Shown here one piece after another: positions 1 to 14,078 of a DNA stretch of 64,000 nt; position 1 is the first letter of the stretch, and every line of letters starts with the position of its first letter. This DNA comes from Pseudomonadota bacterium (GTDB taxonomy: Bacteria; Pseudomonadota; Gammaproteobacteria; Burkholderiales; Gallionellaceae), in NCBI GenBank assembly GCA_021822115.1, contig JAJZSA010000002.1, positions 41,055 to 105,054 on the forward strand. Direction: 5' to 3'. The notes below the pieces were generated by a model, which saw nothing but the letters and a program-made list of their open reading frames with translations, had not been told where the DNA came from and made no database searches. The position numbers were made by a program, and so were the translations under genes.

Positions 1-1347
1 CGCTTGCGTGAATTGGCGCTCCCTGCTGGTCGATTAAAGACCGGGACGCCTCCCCGCATCGATGGCCGGACGGTAGATTATTCTGTCATGCAGCAACAGT
101 GGGGTGACGATCCGGTGCCGGTGTTTTCCTTCCTGGGCAAGGCAACCCAACATCCGCGCCAGCTTCCCTGCTGGGTAACAGAAACCAATGCACATACCCA
201 CGACATCATCCGTGGTGGACTGGATCGTTCGCCGATGTTCACCGGCATCATCGAGGGAGTCGGTCCGCGCTATTGTCCTTCGATCGAAGACAAGATCACG
301 CGCTTTGCCGATAAATCTTCGCACCAGATATTCCTCGAGCCAGAAGGCTTGCACACCAACGAGCTCTATCCGAACGGGATATCAACTAGTCTGCCATTCG
401 ATGTTCAGATGAATCTGGTGCGCTCCATTCGCGGGTTGGAGAAGGCACACATCCTGAGACCGGGATATGCCATCGAATACGATTACTTCGATCCGCGAGC
501 CCTCAAACGATCGCTGGAAACCAAAGCTATTCCCGGGTTGTTCTTCGCTGGTCAGATCAATGGCACTACAGGTTATGAAGAGGCGGCAGCACAAGGCTTG
601 CTTGCGGGAATCAATGCTGCCCTTAGTGCCCAGGAAAAAGAGAGTTGGACGCCGGGGCGCAATGAAGCCTACCTAGGTGTTATGGTCGACGACCTGACAG
701 CCCGAGGGGTGACTGAACCCTATCGAATGTTCACCAGCAGAGCGGAATATCGCCTGCAACTGCGCGAAGACAACGCGGATATGCGGCTCACCGAAATCGG
801 CTATAAGCTGGGAGTGGTTGGTGAAACCCGTTGGCGCGCCTTCGAAGAAAAGCGCGAGGCTATCGTGCGTGAAGAACAGCGCCTGAAAGCGACCTGGGTT
901 AATCCAAACATGCTCGCCGAGACAGAAGCGGTGCGCGTGCTAGGGAAAACGATAGAACGTGAGTATTCGCTGTATGACCTGTTGCGACGTCCAGATGTGA
1001 CCTATGAAGGCTTGATGACGCTGCCCGGAATGGCCCGGGAAACGGCATTGGAGGTTGCGCAACAAGTTGAGATCAGCGCCAAATATCAAGGTTATATCGA
1101 CCGGCAGAACAACGAGATCGAACAGCAGGCGGCCTATGAATCAATGTCGTTACCGGCAACCTTGGATTACAAGACCGTGCGGGCTTTGTCCATCGAAGCC
1201 CAGCAGAAGCTCAATCAGCACAAACCAGAGACCATCGGCCACGCCAGTCGCATCTCTGGCATCACGCCAGCCGATATCGCCTTGCTGTTAGTGCATCTGA
1301 AGCGGGGCGGCCAGGCCAAGCTGGTGGAAGCAAACGATGCGGCGTGA
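1..1347 (+). CDS. mnmG: MnmG (GidA), tRNA uridine-5-carboxymethylaminomethyl modification enzyme, 3' part
   Basis: FAD-dependent partner of MnmE; together they modify the wobble uridine U34 of several tRNAs in the cytoplasm. The frame is open at the first base, so the N-terminal FAD-binding Rossmann part (roughly 180 residues of the usual about 630) lies outside the window. Visible family signatures are [12 protein letters not shown] near the start of the fragment, [21 protein letters not shown] and the FAD-contacting [13 protein letters not shown], followed by the helical C-terminal MnmE/tRNA-binding domain. The stop overlaps the start of rsmG by 11 bases, so the two are translationally coupled, the usual arrangement near proteobacterial replication origins. 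Confidence 0.97.
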   Translation, partial: RLRELALPAGRLKTGTPPRIDGRTVDYSVMQQQWGDDPVPVFSFLGKATQHPRQLPCWVTETNAHTHDIIRGGLDRSPMFTGIIEGVGPRYCPSIEDKITRFADKSSHQIFLEPEGLHTNELYPNGISTSLPFDVQMNLVRSIRGLEKAHILRPGYAIEYDYFDPRALKRSLETKAIPGLFFAGQINGTTGYEEAAAQGLLAGINAALSAQEKESWTPGRNEAYLGVMVDDLTARGVTEPYRMFTSRAEYRLQLREDNADMRLTEIGYKLGVVGETRWRAFEEKREAIVREEQRLKATWVNPNMLAETEAVRVLGKTIEREYSLYDLLRRPDVTYEGLMTLPGMARETALEVAQQVEISAKYQGYIDRQNNEIEQQAAYESMSLPATLDYKTVRALSIEAQQKLNQHKPETIGHASRISGITPADIALLLVHLKRGGQAKLVEANDAA

Positions 1348-1966
1348 ACAAGAAATCCTAGAGACGGGCGCCCAAAAACTGGGCTGCCCGCTCAGCGCAG
1401 ACCAGGCACGGAAACTGATGGAGTATCTGGCGCTGATGCAAAAGTGGAACAAGACCTATAATTTGACCGCCATCCGAACCGGTCCGGAGATGGTGGTCCA
1501 GCATCTGTTGGATAGCTTGGCCGTGTTACCCTATCTGTGGCAGGGGAAATGGCTGGATGTTGGATGCGGCGGCGGCTTGCCGGGGGTGGTGCTGGCCATC
1601 ATGCGGCCGGATTGGCAATTCACTTTACTGGACAGCAACTCTAAAAAAACCGGTTTCGTACAACAGGTTGCGATCCAGCTCGGATTGCAGAACCTCAAGG
1701 TGCATACCGGACGCGTAGAAGAATATGCGGTCGAGTCGGGTTTCGACGGGATCATCTCGCGGGCATTCACCGAATTGAAGAATTTCTTCCAGCTCAGCGA
1801 ACATCTGCTTGCGCCAGGCGGCCACTGGGCTGCGATGAAAGGCAAGCTGGAAGAGCCGCTAGCGCAGGGATATTGCATAGAACACATCATCACGTTGGAT
1901 GTGCCGATGTTGGATGCCACCAGGACGCTGGTCATCGCCAGCAAAGAAAGGGAGAAGAGCATATGA
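1337..1966 (+). CDS. rsmG: RsmG (GidB), 16S rRNA m7G527 methyltransferase
   Basis: Transfers a methyl group from S-adenosylmethionine to N7 of G527 in 16S rRNA. The 209-residue protein has the normal family length. The family block [11 protein letters not shown] is at residues 37-47, HLLDSL at 56-61, and the SAM-binding loop [12 protein letters not shown] at 72-83. It starts inside the end of mnmG and its TGA overlaps the parA start as ATGA, giving a continuous mnmG-rsmG-parA-parB transcription unit. Loss of this enzyme is known to give low-level streptomycin resistance in other bacteria. Confidence 0.96.
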   Translation: MRREQEILETGAQKLGCPLSADQARKLMEYLALMQKWNKTYNLTAIRTGPEMVVQHLLDSLAVLPYLWQGKWLDVGCGGGLPGVVLAIMRPDWQFTLLDSNSKKTGFVQQVAIQLGLQNLKVHTGRVEEYAVESGFDGIISRAFTELKNFFQLSEHLLAPGGHWAAMKGKLEEPLAQGYCIEHIITLDVPMLDATRTLVIASKEREKSI

Positions 1967-2739
1967 CGAGAATAATGGCCATCACCAACCAGAAAGGGGG
2001 GGTCGGCAAAACCACGACCACCGTCAATCTGGCGGCGAGCCTGGCCGCGGCGAAGAAACGCGTGCTGTTGATCGACTTGGATCCGCAGGCCAATGCCACC
2101 ATGGGTAGTGGCATCGACAAGGCCGAACAAGAAGTCACGGTTTACGATGTATTGTTGGGTGATACCGGTATCGCCCAGGCTCGTGTCCGTTATGAACAAG
2201 GCAAATATGATGTTCTGACGGCGAATCGTGATCTGGCGGGTGCAGAAATCGAGCTGGTTGATGTGGAAGGACGAGAGGCGAAATTAAAGCATGCGATCTC
2301 GGCCGTGGCTGAGGAGTATGACTATGTGCTGGTGGATTGTCCGCCGGCACTGAACCTGCTGACTCTGAACGGTCTCTGTGCGGCGGATTCCGTGATGATT
2401 CCGATGCAATGCGAATACTACGCGCTCGAAGGCTTGAGCGATCTGGTCAATACCATCCGCAAGGTGCGCGAGAACCTGAATCCGCAACTGGAAATCGAGG
2501 GTCTGTTGCGCACCATGTTCGATCCGCGCAACTCCCTGGCACAACAAGTTTCCGAACAGCTGCAGCAACATTTCGGTGACAAGGTATATCGCACCGTGAT
2601 CCCGCGCAACATCAGATTGGCTGAAGCGCCAAGTTATGGCGTGCCAGTTCTCTATCACGATGCGCAATCCAAGGGAACGCAGGCATATCTGGCGTTGGCG
2701 GGCGAGATATTGAATCGCGAATCCCAGATGACCCGTTAA
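1963..2739 (+). CDS. parA: ParA, chromosome-partitioning ATPase
   Basis: Deviant Walker-A ATPase that moves ParB-bound origin regions over the nucleoid. The 258-residue protein carries KGGVGKTT at residues 11-18, the Walker A' aspartate in LLIDLDPQ near residue 40 and a Walker B-like LVDCPP near residue 115. The ATG at 1963 is chosen because it overlaps the rsmG stop (ATGA) and begins right before the P-loop; an upstream in-frame extension would lie wholly inside rsmG. parB follows after 29 bases. The position beside mnmG/rsmG indicates the chromosomal (Soj) type, so oriC is probably not far upstream of this window. Confidence 0.96.
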   Translation: MTRIMAITNQKGGVGKTTTTVNLAASLAAAKKRVLLIDLDPQANATMGSGIDKAEQEVTVYDVLLGDTGIAQARVRYEQGKYDVLTANRDLAGAEIELVDVEGREAKLKHAISAVAEEYDYVLVDCPPALNLLTLNGLCAADSVMIPMQCEYYALEGLSDLVNTIRKVRENLNPQLEIEGLLRTMFDPRNSLAQQVSEQLQQHFGDKVYRTVIPRNIRLAEAPSYGVPVLYHDAQSKGTQAYLALAGEILNRESQMTR

Positions 2740-2768
2740 AACGACAAGTAAAGAAGACAGGAACGACC

Positions 2769-3629
2769 ATGGCAAAGATCAATAAAGGATTAGGGCGCGG
2801 TCTGGATGCCCTGCTCGGTGGCGGCGCTAATGCGAGCAAAGGTAACGAGACACTGCGCGAACTCAATGTCGCACAGCTCAAACCGGGCAAATATCAACCG
2901 CGTAGCCGCATGGACGAGGGTTCGCTCAACGAGTTGGCAACCTCGATCAAATCCCAAGGCGTCATGCAGCCTATCTTGGTGCGTGAGCTGCCCAACAGTA
3001 GTTACGAGATCATCGCCGGAGAGCGACGCTGGCGTGCTGCCCAGTTGGCTGGGCTGAAGCAAGTGCCGGTACTGGTACGCGTGGTACCGGACAATGCGGC
3101 GTTGGCCATGGCTCTGATCGAGAACATCCAGCGTGAGAACCTGAATCCTCTGGAAGAGGCGGTCGGCATCCAGCGATTGATCGACGAATTCCAGATGACG
3201 CACCAAGAAGCTGCCGAAGCTGTCGGTCGTTCCAGAAGTGCGGCCAGCAACCTGTTGCGTTTGCTCAAACTGCCGATGGAGATCCAGGAGATGTTGATGG
3301 AGAACAAGCTGGACATGGGCCATGCCCGAGCCTTGCTTTCCCTGGAGCCGGCACAACAGATCCTGCTGGCGAACAAGATCGTCCTCGATGGACTTTCGGT
3401 GCGAGAAGCCGAGGCGTTGGTGCAGAAACAAGCGACCGAGATGCCTCGGCCCGTCCAGAGAAAAGCGGTGAATCGGGATACCGAGCGCTTGCAGGAAGAA
3501 TTGGCCGCACAGATAGGCGCCCGCGTCGAGATCAAGGCCGGCAAAAAAGGCAATGGCAAACTGATCATCGAATATGCAAGCAACGACCACCTGGATGAGC
3601 TCGTTACACGTTTGAGAGTGGCAGGATAG
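2769..3629 (+). CDS. parB: ParB, chromosome-partitioning CTPase/DNA-binding protein
   Basis: Binds parS sites, loads as a CTP-gated DNA clamp and recruits ParA. The 286-residue protein begins with the typical basic, glycine-rich ParA-interacting tail (KGLGRGLDALLGG, residues 6-18). It contains the CTP-binding motif GERRWRAA at 84-91, the ENIQRENLNPLEEA block near 118-131, a helix-turn-helix near 145-165 and a C-terminal dimerisation segment. A Shine-Dalgarno-like AGGAA precedes the ATG. I found no parS-like TGTTTCACGTGAAACA within the window, so the binding sites are presumably upstream. Confidence 0.96.
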   Translation: MAKINKGLGRGLDALLGGGANASKGNETLRELNVAQLKPGKYQPRSRMDEGSLNELATSIKSQGVMQPILVRELPNSSYEIIAGERRWRAAQLAGLKQVPVLVRVVPDNAALAMALIENIQRENLNPLEEAVGIQRLIDEFQMTHQEAAEAVGRSRSAASNLLRLLKLPMEIQEMLMENKLDMGHARALLSLEPAQQILLANKIVLDGLSVREAEALVQKQATEMPRPVQRKAVNRDTERLQEELAAQIGARVEIKAGKKGNGKLIIEYASNDHLDELVTRLRVAG

Positions 3630-3642
3630 ATCGTCGGTAACG

Positions 3643-5301
<1,659 letters not shown>

Positions 5302-5338
5302 TCGCGCGACTGGCGCATAACAAAGAAAGGAAGCTTGC

Positions 5339-5809
5339 ATGAATATCAATGCAACTCTTCTCGCTCAGCTGATCATGTTCGTGCTGTTCGTGTGGTTCTG
5401 CATGAAGTTCGTGTGGACCCCGATCGTGGCGGCACTGGACGCGCGCAAGAAGCAGATCGCCGATGGTTTGGCGGATGCCGAGCGTGCCAAGCAGGATCTG
5501 GAGCTCGCCTCCCGTCGTTCCGCAGAGATTCTGCGTGAAGCGAAGGAGAAGGCCGGCGAGATCATCGGCAACAGCGAAAAGCGCGCAAGCGAAATCGTTG
5601 AAGAAGCCAAAGTTCAGGCCAAGACCGAAGGCGATCGCATCATTGCGGGCGCCAAGGCTGAGATCGATCAGGAAGTGTTCCGTGCCAAGGAACAACTGCG
5701 TACGCAGGTTTCCGCGATCGCATTGGCTGGCGCAGGCAAGATACTGGGTCGCGAAATCGATGCTAAGGCACATAACGACCTGCTCGACAAACTCGTTGCG
5801 GAAATCTGA
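5339..5809 (+). CDS. atpF: ATP synthase Fo subunit b
   Basis: Peripheral stalk subunit, 156 residues, anchored by one N-terminal transmembrane helix (about residues 5-25) followed by a long charged helical coiled coil that reaches the delta subunit. Heptad-like Ala/Glu/Lys-rich sequence from about 35 to 140 supports this. The start has AAGGAAG upstream. Only one b-type gene is present in the operon, as in other proteobacteria with homodimeric b. Confidence 0.95.
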   Translation: MNINATLLAQLIMFVLFVWFCMKFVWTPIVAALDARKKQIADGLADAERAKQDLELASRRSAEILREAKEKAGEIIGNSEKRASEIVEEAKVQAKTEGDRIIAGAKAEIDQEVFRAKEQLRTQVSAIALAGAGKILGREIDAKAHNDLLDKLVAEI

Positions 5810-5814
5810 AAGCC

Positions 5815-6348
5815 ATGTCTGAAGCCATAACCACTGCACGCCCGTATGCACAGGCGGCCTTTGAGGAAGCTCAAAAGCTGAATGCGCTGCAGGTCTGGTC
5901 CGATGCACTGAACACCCTGGCAGATGCCGTCGCGCATCCCGAGGTGCGCGCCGTCATCGGCAATCCCAAGGTGCCCAAGCAGCAACTGGCATCCCTGATG
6001 GAAGGCCTGCTGGGCGAGAAGGCTGACGCCAAATTGAAAAACTTCGTGCGCATTCTGGCCGATAACCAGCGTGTCGATGTCCTGCCCGAAATCGCTGCCA
6101 GTTTTGCGATGCTGAAGGCGGAAGCAGAGAAGAGCGTCAATGTGGTGGTTGAGTCTCCATTCGAGCTGTCGGCGGACCAGCAAAACAAGATCGTAGCGGC
6201 ACTCAAGAAGCGCATGGGTCGCGACATCAAGCTGGAATCGCGTATCAAGAAAGAACTGTTGGGTGGCGTGGTGATCCGCGCCGGAGACAAAGTCATCGAC
6301 GGTTCTGCGCTGACCCGCTTGGGCGAAATGGCGACGGCACTGGCCTGA
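5815..6348 (+). CDS. atpH: ATP synthase F1 subunit delta
   Basis: Links the peripheral b stalk to the top of the alpha3-beta3 hexamer. The 177-residue protein has the expected helical N-terminal domain (starting ARPYAQAAFEEA) and the C-terminal block near residues 138-160 with the family pattern RIKKELLGGVVIRAGD. It starts five bases after the atpF stop, in the conserved operon order. Confidence 0.95.
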   Translation: MSEAITTARPYAQAAFEEAQKLNALQVWSDALNTLADAVAHPEVRAVIGNPKVPKQQLASLMEGLLGEKADAKLKNFVRILADNQRVDVLPEIAASFAMLKAEAEKSVNVVVESPFELSADQQNKIVAALKKRMGRDIKLESRIKKELLGGVVIRAGDKVIDGSALTRLGEMATALA

Positions 6349-6378
6349 TAAAGATTTATCGAGAATAAGGAAATCCAG

Positions 6379-7920
6379 ATGAAGCTCAATCCTTCTGAAA
6401 TTAGCAATTTGATCCGCAGTCGCATCGATAACTTCGAAGCACTGACCCAGGCGCGCACCGAAGGTACGGTGGTCAGCGTGACCGATGGCATCGTTCGCGT
6501 GCACGGCTTGTCCGATGTCATGCAGGGCGAAATGCTGGAATTCCCCGGCAACACCTTCGGCTTGGCGCTGAACCTCGAGCGTGATTCCGTCGGCGCCGTG
6601 ATTCTGGGTGAATACGAACACATCACCGAAGGCGACACCGTCAAGTGCACCGGCCGCATCCTGGAAGTGCCGGTCGGTCCCGAACTGCGCGGCCGCGTGG
6701 TGAACGCACTGGGCCAGCCGATCGACGGCAAGGGGCCGATCAACGCCAAGCTGACCGACAAGATCGAAAAGGTCGCGCCCGGCGTGATCGCACGTAAGTC
6801 CGTTGACCAGCCCGTGCAGACCGGTCTGAAGTCCATCGACTCCATGGTTCCCGTCGGCCGCGGCCAGCGCGAACTGATCATCGGCGACCGTCAGACCGGC
6901 AAGACCGCCGTGGCCGTCGACGCCATCATCAACCAGAAGGGTCAGAACATGACCTGTATCTACGTTGCCGTGGGCCAGAAGGCTTCCACCATCGCCAACG
7001 TGGTACGCAAACTGGAAGAGCATGGCGCGATGGAATACACCATCGTGGTGGCCGCTTCCGCTTCCGACTCCGCAGCGATGCAATTCCTGGCTCCGTACGC
7101 CGGCTGCACCATGGGCGAATACTTCCGCGACCGCGGCGAAGACGCACTGATCGTGTATGACGACCTGACCAAGCAAGCCTGGGCCTATCGTCAGATCTCC
7201 CTGCTGCTGCGCCGTCCGCCCGGCCGTGAAGCTTACCCCGGCGACGTGTTCTATCTGCACTCCCGCCTGCTGGAGCGCGCAGCCCGCGTGAACGCCGACT
7301 ATGTCGAAGCTTTCACCAAGGGTGAAGTCAAGGGCAAGACCGGTTCGCTGACCGCACTGCCGGTGATCGAGACCCAGGCTGGTGACGTGTCCGCCTTCGT
7401 GCCGACCAACGTGATCTCCATTACCGACGGTCAGATCTTCTTGGAAACCGACCTGTTCAACGCCGGTATCCGTCCCGCGATCAACGCCGGTATCTCGGTG
7501 TCCCGCGTGGGTGGTGCAGCGCAGACCAAGATCATCAAGAAGCTGGGTGGCGGTGTGCGTCTGGCGCTGGCTCAGTATCGTGAACTGGCTGCCTTCGCGC
7601 AGTTCGCTTCCGATCTGGACGAGGCAACCCGCAAGCAACTGGAGCGCGGCAAGCTGGTGACCGAACTGATGAAGCAGCTGCAATACTCGCCGCTGTCCGT
7701 GTCCAAGATGGGTGCAACGCTGTTCGCCGTGAACAAGGGTTACTTCGACGACGTGGCAGTGAACAAGGTGCTGGCATTCGAAGCTGCATTGCATGCGCAC
7801 CTGACTTCGAAGAACAAGGATCTGATGGACGCTATCGAATCCAGCAAGGACCTGTCCGCCGACAACGAGAAACTGCTGGCTGCTGCGATCGAAGCATTCA
7901 AGGCAACCGCAGTTTACTGA
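6379..7920 (+). CDS. atpA: ATP synthase F1 subunit alpha
   Basis: Non-catalytic nucleotide-binding subunit of the F1 head, 513 residues as in E. coli. The N-terminal beta barrel is followed by the P-loop [13 protein letters not shown] at about 170-182 and the conserved catalytic-interface arginine region in the [14 protein letters not shown] block. Strong codon bias (CTG, GGC, GAC) compared with neighbours such as parB fits high expression. It is preceded by AATAAGGAAATCC. Confidence 0.98.
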   Translation: MKLNPSEISNLIRSRIDNFEALTQARTEGTVVSVTDGIVRVHGLSDVMQGEMLEFPGNTFGLALNLERDSVGAVILGEYEHITEGDTVKCTGRILEVPVGPELRGRVVNALGQPIDGKGPINAKLTDKIEKVAPGVIARKSVDQPVQTGLKSIDSMVPVGRGQRELIIGDRQTGKTAVAVDAIINQKGQNMTCIYVAVGQKASTIANVVRKLEEHGAMEYTIVVAASASDSAAMQFLAPYAGCTMGEYFRDRGEDALIVYDDLTKQAWAYRQISLLLRRPPGREAYPGDVFYLHSRLLERAARVNADYVEAFTKGEVKGKTGSLTALPVIETQAGDVSAFVPTNVISITDGQIFLETDLFNAGIRPAINAGISVSRVGGAAQTKIIKKLGGGVRLALAQYRELAAFAQFASDLDEATRKQLERGKLVTELMKQLQYSPLSVSKMGATLFAVNKGYFDDVAVNKVLAFEAALHAHLTSKNKDLMDAIESSKDLSADNEKLLAAAIEAFKATAVY

Positions 7921-7933
7921 GGCGAGGTGAGCT

Positions 7934-8800
7934 ATGCCGGGCAGTAAAGAGATCCGCACCAAGATCAAGAGCGTAGAGAATACGCGCAAGATCACGCGTG
8001 CGATGGAGATGGTGGCCGCTGCGAAGATGCGCAAGGCGCAGGAGCGCATGCGTGCCGCGCGTCCTTACGCCGAGAAGATCCGCAACGTCGCAGCCCACCT
8101 GTCTCGTGCCAATCCCGAGTACCGTCATGCTTTCCTGCAGAAGCGCGACCAGATCAAGAACGTCGGCATCATCGTCGTCACATCTGACAAAGGCCTGTGT
8201 GGTGGCTTGAACACCAACGTGCTGCGTCTGGCTTTGGGCGAGATGAAGAAGTGGGAAGGTGAAGGCAAGGGCCTGGCAGTCTGCCCGATCGGCAACAAGG
8301 GCCTTGGTTTCATGAACCGTATCGGCGCCAAAGTGCAGTCCAGCCTGACCGGCTTGGGCGACACACCGCACGTCGAGAAGTTGATCGGTACCGTGAAGAC
8401 CATGCTGGATGCCTATGTGGCCGGCGAGATCGACGCGATCTATCTGAGCTACAACCACTTCATCAACACGATGAAGCAGGAGCCGCGCATGGAACAACTG
8501 TTACCGTTGACCGGCGAGCAGATGGGCACGGCCGAAGGCAACTGGGATTACATCTACGAACCGGATGCGAAGAAGGTCATCGATGAACTCCTGTTGCGCT
8601 ATATCGAGTCGCTGGTATATCAGGCGGTGGTCGAGAACATGGCCTCCGAACAGAGCTCGCGTATGGTGGCGATGAAAGCCGCTTCCGACAACGCGAAGAA
8701 TGTCATCAGTGAACTCAAGCTGGTATACAACAAGGCACGCCAGGCCGCCATCACCAAGGAGATCTCCGAGATCGTGGGTGGTGCGGCTGCTATCGGCTGA
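7934..8800 (+). CDS. atpG: ATP synthase F1 subunit gamma
   Basis: Central rotor shaft, 288 residues. The N-terminal coiled-coil helix begins with the family block [20 protein letters not shown], and the C-terminal helix ends with NDNAKNVI-like and [18 protein letters not shown] sequence typical of the family (here [20 protein letters not shown]). A GAGGTGAGCT ribosome site lies just before the ATG. Confidence 0.97.
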   Translation: MPGSKEIRTKIKSVENTRKITRAMEMVAAAKMRKAQERMRAARPYAEKIRNVAAHLSRANPEYRHAFLQKRDQIKNVGIIVVTSDKGLCGGLNTNVLRLALGEMKKWEGEGKGLAVCPIGNKGLGFMNRIGAKVQSSLTGLGDTPHVEKLIGTVKTMLDAYVAGEIDAIYLSYNHFINTMKQEPRMEQLLPLTGEQMGTAEGNWDYIYEPDAKKVIDELLLRYIESLVYQAVVENMASEQSSRMVAMKAASDNAKNVISELKLVYNKARQAAITKEISEIVGGAAAIG

Positions 8801-8835
8801 TGGCCTTAGCGACTGATATTGAAGAATTAATTTAG

Positions 8836-10251
<1,416 letters not shown>

Positions 10252-10266
10252 AAGAAGGGGGCCATC

Positions 10267-10692
10267 ATGGCAATGACCGTACATGTAGACGTGGTGAGTG
10301 CGGAAGAGCAGATCTTCTCCGGGGTCGCCGAGTTCGTCGTAGTGCCAGGCGAAATGGGCGAACTGGGTATCTATCCGCGTCACACCGCGCTGCTGACCCG
10401 CATCAAGCCTGGTTCCGTGCGCATCAAGCGTCCGGACCAGGATGCAGAAGAGTTGGTGTATGTCTCCGGTGGCATGCTGGAAGTGCAACCCGGCGTGGTG
10501 ACGGTCTTGGCCGATACCGCGATCCGTGGTGCCGACCTGGATGAAGCACGCGCTCTGGAAGCCAAGCAAGCGGCTGAGGAAGCGATGAAGAACCGCAGTT
10601 CCGACATCGACTATGCAGCCGCTCAGGCCGAGCTCGCAGAAGCCATTGCACAACTGCGTGCGATCCAGCAACTGCGCAAGCATACGCACTGA
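10267..10692 (+). CDS. atpC: ATP synthase F1 subunit epsilon
   Basis: Rotor subunit that also inhibits ATP hydrolysis. The 141-residue protein has the N-terminal beta sandwich ([20 protein letters not shown] is the hallmark stretch near residues 28-47) and the two-helix C-terminal domain rich in Ala and Glu. It is the last gene of the operon and is followed 25 bases later by a strong intrinsic terminator. Confidence 0.96.
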   Translation: MAMTVHVDVVSAEEQIFSGVAEFVVVPGEMGELGIYPRHTALLTRIKPGSVRIKRPDQDAEELVYVSGGMLEVQPGVVTVLADTAIRGADLDEARALEAKQAAEEAMKNRSSDIDYAAAQAELAEAIAQLRAIQQLRKHTH

Positions 10693-10716
10693 TCGGCGGC
10701 GATAGCAGATCACAAG

Positions 10717-10741
10717 AAAGCAGCTTCGGCTGCTTTTTTGT
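10717..10741 (+). terminator. Intrinsic terminator of the atp operon
   Basis: Perfect 8-bp stem AAAGCAGC / GCTGCTTT with a TTCG tetraloop, followed by a run of six T residues. It ends transcription after atpC, so glmU at 10784 needs its own promoter; a TATACT box at 10753-10758 is a candidate -10, without a convincing -35. Confidence 0.92.
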
Positions 10742-10783
10742 TGTCTGGCAGATATACTTCGACATCCTTGAAAAAGTCACGAC

Positions 10784-12148
10784 ATGAGCCAGCTGAACAT
10801 CGTCATCCTCGCTGCGGGCAAAGGCACCCGCATGTATTCCGACAAACCCAAGGTTCTGCACGCACTGGCCGGTAAACCACTGGTACAGCATGTGCTCGAA
10901 TGTGCACAGAGCCTCACTCCGCAGCAGGTCTGCGTGGTCTACGGGCATGGCGGGGAAGCGGTGCCGCAAGCGATGCAGCAGTATGCCGCGCGTTTTGTGC
11001 TACAGGAACCGCAACTCGGCACCGGACATGCCGTGCAACAGGCCATGCCGCATCTGCAGGACGACAGCCGCACGCTGATACTGTATGGCGATGTGCCGTT
11101 GATCCAGCACAACACGCTGCACCAGATGCAGCAGGCCGGCGATGGCATGGTCCTGCTGACGGTGAATCTCGATATTCCGACCGGCTATGGGCGCATCGTG
11201 CGCAATGCCGAAGGTGACGTACAACGCATCGTCGAGCAGAAAGATGCCGCGCCGGAAGAACTGGCGATCCGCGAAGTGAACACTGGCATCATGCTGGTGC
11301 CGACCGCGCAATTGCGTACTTGGCTGGAGAATCTGCGCAACGACAATGCGCAGGGCGAGTACTACCTCACAGACATCGTCGCCATGGCGGTGCAGCAAGG
11401 GCTGTCCGTCCACACCGTGCAGCCGGCACAACGTTGGGAAGTCGAGGGCATCAACAACAAGACTCAACTTGCGCAACTCGAACGCGTCTGGCAACAGACG
11501 GTAGCGGGCAAGTTGATGGCACAAGGCGTTACGCTGGCCGATCCGGCGCGGATCGATGTGCGCGGTGAACTCACTTGCGGGCGCGACGTCGAGATCGATG
11601 TCGGCTGCATCTTCGAAGGCAAAGTCACCCTGGGTGACCGTGTGAAAGTGGGTGCATACAGCGTCATCCGTAATGCCAGCATCGGCAGTGGCACGCAGAT
11701 CGCACCCTACACCCACATCGATGACAGCCAAGTGGGCGCTGACTGCCACCTGGGGCCCTATGCGCGACTGCGCCCTGGCAGCAAGTTGGCGGAGGATGCG
11801 CATGTCGGCAACTTCGTGGAAATCAAGAACAGCGAGATCGGTCGTGGCAGCAAAGCCAACCACCTCAGCTACATCGGCGACAGTACAGTCGGCAGCAGGG
11901 TCAACATCGGTGCCGGCACCATCACCTGTAACTATGATGGCGCAAACAAACATCGCACTATCATCGAAGACGAAGCATTCATCGGCTCCGATACCCAACT
12001 GGTCGCACCGGTGACGGTCGGCAAGGGGGCGACCATCGGCGCCGGATCCACCATCACCAAAGACACGCCCGCTGGAGAACTCACGCTGTCACGCAGCAAA
12101 CAGCTCAGCATCGCCGGATGGCAACGGCCAACCAAAGTGAAGAAATGA
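10784..12148 (+). CDS. glmU: GlmU, bifunctional GlcN-1-P acetyltransferase / GlcNAc-1-P uridyltransferase
   Basis: Makes UDP-N-acetylglucosamine for peptidoglycan and lipopolysaccharide. The 454-residue protein has the nucleotidyltransferase signature LAAGKGTRM at residues 9-17, with the [11 protein letters not shown] continuation, and from about residue 250 a left-handed beta-helix of hexapeptide repeats. The acetyltransferase active-site region [20 protein letters not shown] and the [15 protein letters not shown] block are intact. glmS starts one base after its stop, so the two consecutive steps of the pathway are co-expressed. Confidence 0.97.
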   Translation: MSQLNIVILAAGKGTRMYSDKPKVLHALAGKPLVQHVLECAQSLTPQQVCVVYGHGGEAVPQAMQQYAARFVLQEPQLGTGHAVQQAMPHLQDDSRTLILYGDVPLIQHNTLHQMQQAGDGMVLLTVNLDIPTGYGRIVRNAEGDVQRIVEQKDAAPEELAIREVNTGIMLVPTAQLRTWLENLRNDNAQGEYYLTDIVAMAVQQGLSVHTVQPAQRWEVEGINNKTQLAQLERVWQQTVAGKLMAQGVTLADPARIDVRGELTCGRDVEIDVGCIFEGKVTLGDRVKVGAYSVIRNASIGSGTQIAPYTHIDDSQVGADCHLGPYARLRPGSKLAEDAHVGNFVEIKNSEIGRGSKANHLSYIGDSTVGSRVNIGAGTITCNYDGANKHRTIIEDEAFIGSDTQLVAPVTVGKGATIGAGSTITKDTPAGELTLSRSKQLSIAGWQRPTKVKK

Positions 12149-12149
12149 C

Positions 12150-13973
12150 ATGTGCGGAATCGTAGGAGCCATCGCAAAACGTAACGTCGTCCCCATCCTG
12201 GTCAACGGTCTGCGCCGTCTGGAATACCGGGGCTATGATTCGGCCGGACTGGCGGTAGTACATGACCATAAGCTGCAACGGGTACGCAGTGCTGGCCGCG
12301 TAGCGGAGCTGGAGCAGAAAAGTGCTACCACTCAGGGCCAACTGGGAATCGCACATACCCGCTGGGCGACTCATGGCATCCCCAGCGAGCGCAACGCGCA
12401 CCCCCATATCAGCCGCGAGCTGATCGCCGTAGTGCATAACGGCATCATCGAGAATTATGAGGAATTGCGCAGCGAATTGAGCGCGCAGGGGTATCGTTTC
12501 GAGTCGGACACCGATACCGAAGTCATCGCTCACTTGATCCACAGCCATTATGGTTCGGGCAATCTGTTGCAAGCCACACAGACCGCGCTCAGCCAGTTGG
12601 TGGGTGCCTACGCCATTGGCGTGATCGCGGCAGACAACCCACATCAGTTCATCGCGGCACGCAAGGGCAGCCCCCTGCTGCTGGGTGTGGGCGAGGGCGA
12701 GCACTTCGTCGGTTCCGATATGTCAGCCTTGCTTCAGGTCACACGCAAAGTGGTGTATCTGGAAGAAGGTGATGTGGTCGAGGTGAGTCTGGATGGTTAC
12801 CGCATCTTCGATGCGCAAGGCAATGCCGTGCAACGTCCGGTGCAAGTCAGCGAACTGGACAACGACAGTGTAGAGCTGGGCAACTACCAGCATTACATGC
12901 AGAAGGAGATCCACGAACAACCGCAGGCGCTGGCCAATACGCTGGAATCGGTATGCAACAGCCAGTCACTGGTACCGGGTATCTTCGGTGCGGAAGCCGC
13001 GCAGATCTTCCCCAAAGTGGACAGCATCCTCATCCTGGCTTGCGGCACCAGCAACCATGCCGGACAAGTGGCGCGCTACTGGCTGGAAGAGGTTGCAGGC
13101 GTCCCCTGCACCGTCGAGATCGCTAGCGAATACCGCTATCGCAGCAGCGTGGCCAACCCCAAGACGCTGGTGGTCACCATCTCGCAATCGGGCGAGACGG
13201 CAGATACGCTGGCGGCGTTGAACCATGCCAAGGCGACCGGGCATGCTTACACCCTGGCGATCTGCAACGTGCCGGAAAGTGCCATCATCCGCCAGTCCAA
13301 ATTGCGCTTGCTGACGCGTGCGGGTCCCGAGATCGGCGTGGCATCGACCAAGGCATTCACCACCCAATTGGCCGCTCTGTTCCTGCTGACCTTGGTGTTG
13401 GCCAAACAGCGTGGTCGGCTGGATGTCGAGCGTGAACAGCGCTTCCTGCATGAGTTGCGCCATCTGCCGGTCGCGGTGCAGAAGGTACTGGCATTGGAGC
13501 CGCAGATCGCCGAAATGTCCAAGCACTTCGCCGACAAACACCATGCTCTGTTCCTCGGCCGTGGTATGCATTACCCCATCGCGGCGGAAGGTGCACTCAA
13601 GCTCAAGGAGATCTCCTACATCCATGCCGAGGCTTATCCGGCGGGTGAATTGAAGCATGGTCCGCTGGCGCTGGTGGATGCAGACATGCCGGTGGTGTCG
13701 GTCGCCCCCAACGATAGCCTGCTGGAGAAGCTCAAGTCCAATCTGCAGGAAGTCCGTGCCCGCGGTGGGCAGCTGTATGTGTTCGCCGATGCAAATACCC
13801 ACATCCAGCCCAGCGAGGGCGTACATATCCTGCAAATGCCGGAACACGCGGGATTTCTTAGCCCTATTCTGCATACGGTGCCTTTACAGCTGCTGGCATA
13901 TTACGTCGCATTGCAAAAGGGAACGGATGTGGACAAGCCCCGCAATCTGGCGAAGTCGGTCACGGTGGAGTGA
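12150..13973 (+). CDS. glmS: GlmS, glutamine:fructose-6-phosphate amidotransferase (isomerizing)
   Basis: Converts fructose-6-phosphate and glutamine to glucosamine-6-phosphate, the first step toward UDP-GlcNAc. The 607-residue protein begins MCGIVGA, so Cys2 is the glutaminase nucleophile. The N-terminal Ntn domain includes HTRWATHG near residue 70. Two SIS sugar-isomerase domains follow, with SQSGETADT near 350 and a C-terminal end [12 protein letters not shown] that carries the sugar-site lysine. It forms an operon with glmU; no glmS-type ribozyme is expected or seen. Confidence 0.97.
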   Translation: MCGIVGAIAKRNVVPILVNGLRRLEYRGYDSAGLAVVHDHKLQRVRSAGRVAELEQKSATTQGQLGIAHTRWATHGIPSERNAHPHISRELIAVVHNGIIENYEELRSELSAQGYRFESDTDTEVIAHLIHSHYGSGNLLQATQTALSQLVGAYAIGVIAADNPHQFIAARKGSPLLLGVGEGEHFVGSDMSALLQVTRKVVYLEEGDVVEVSLDGYRIFDAQGNAVQRPVQVSELDNDSVELGNYQHYMQKEIHEQPQALANTLESVCNSQSLVPGIFGAEAAQIFPKVDSILILACGTSNHAGQVARYWLEEVAGVPCTVEIASEYRYRSSVANPKTLVVTISQSGETADTLAALNHAKATGHAYTLAICNVPESAIIRQSKLRLLTRAGPEIGVASTKAFTTQLAALFLLTLVLAKQRGRLDVEREQRFLHELRHLPVAVQKVLALEPQIAEMSKHFADKHHALFLGRGMHYPIAAEGALKLKEISYIHAEAYPAGELKHGPLALVDADMPVVSVAPNDSLLEKLKSNLQEVRARGGQLYVFADANTHIQPSEGVHILQMPEHAGFLSPILHTVPLQLLAYYVALQKGTDVDKPRNLAKSVTVE

Positions 13974-13991
13974 GCGATTCGGCGCGGGGCA

Positions 13992-14042
13992 GGCGGCAAA
14001 GGCTGAATTCTCCATAGCGAAAGCCTACGGGACAAAGCCGCC
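13992..14042 (+). other. Possible structured RNA leader upstream of the orphan ParA gene
   Basis: A 6-bp perfect stem GGCGGC (13992-13997) / GCCGCC (14037-14042) encloses an inner GGCT/AGCC pairing with a GAAA-containing loop and a GGGACAAAGCC tail. The arrangement GGC-AAA-hairpin-GGGACAAA-GCC resembles the core of GEMM-I cyclic-di-GMP riboswitches (GGGCAAAC, GAAA loop, GGGACGCAAAGCC), but lacks two bases of that core and I see no clear third helix. It may instead be a chance hairpin in the 105-base glmS-parA gap. Confidence 0.25.
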
Positions 14043-14078
14043 AACCTCATCCCTCCGCGCTTCAGGAGAGTCTCTGAC

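Noticed and set aside
5668..8049. A 793-codon open frame on the reverse strand across atpF, atpH and atpA
   Set aside because: It is antisense to highly conserved, codon-biased ATP synthase genes, has low-complexity composition and no recognisable domain; such frames are common in GC-rich DNA.
12149..12149. glmS-type ribozyme or riboswitch between glmU and glmS
   Set aside because: Only one base separates the genes, and the ribozyme is confined to other phyla.
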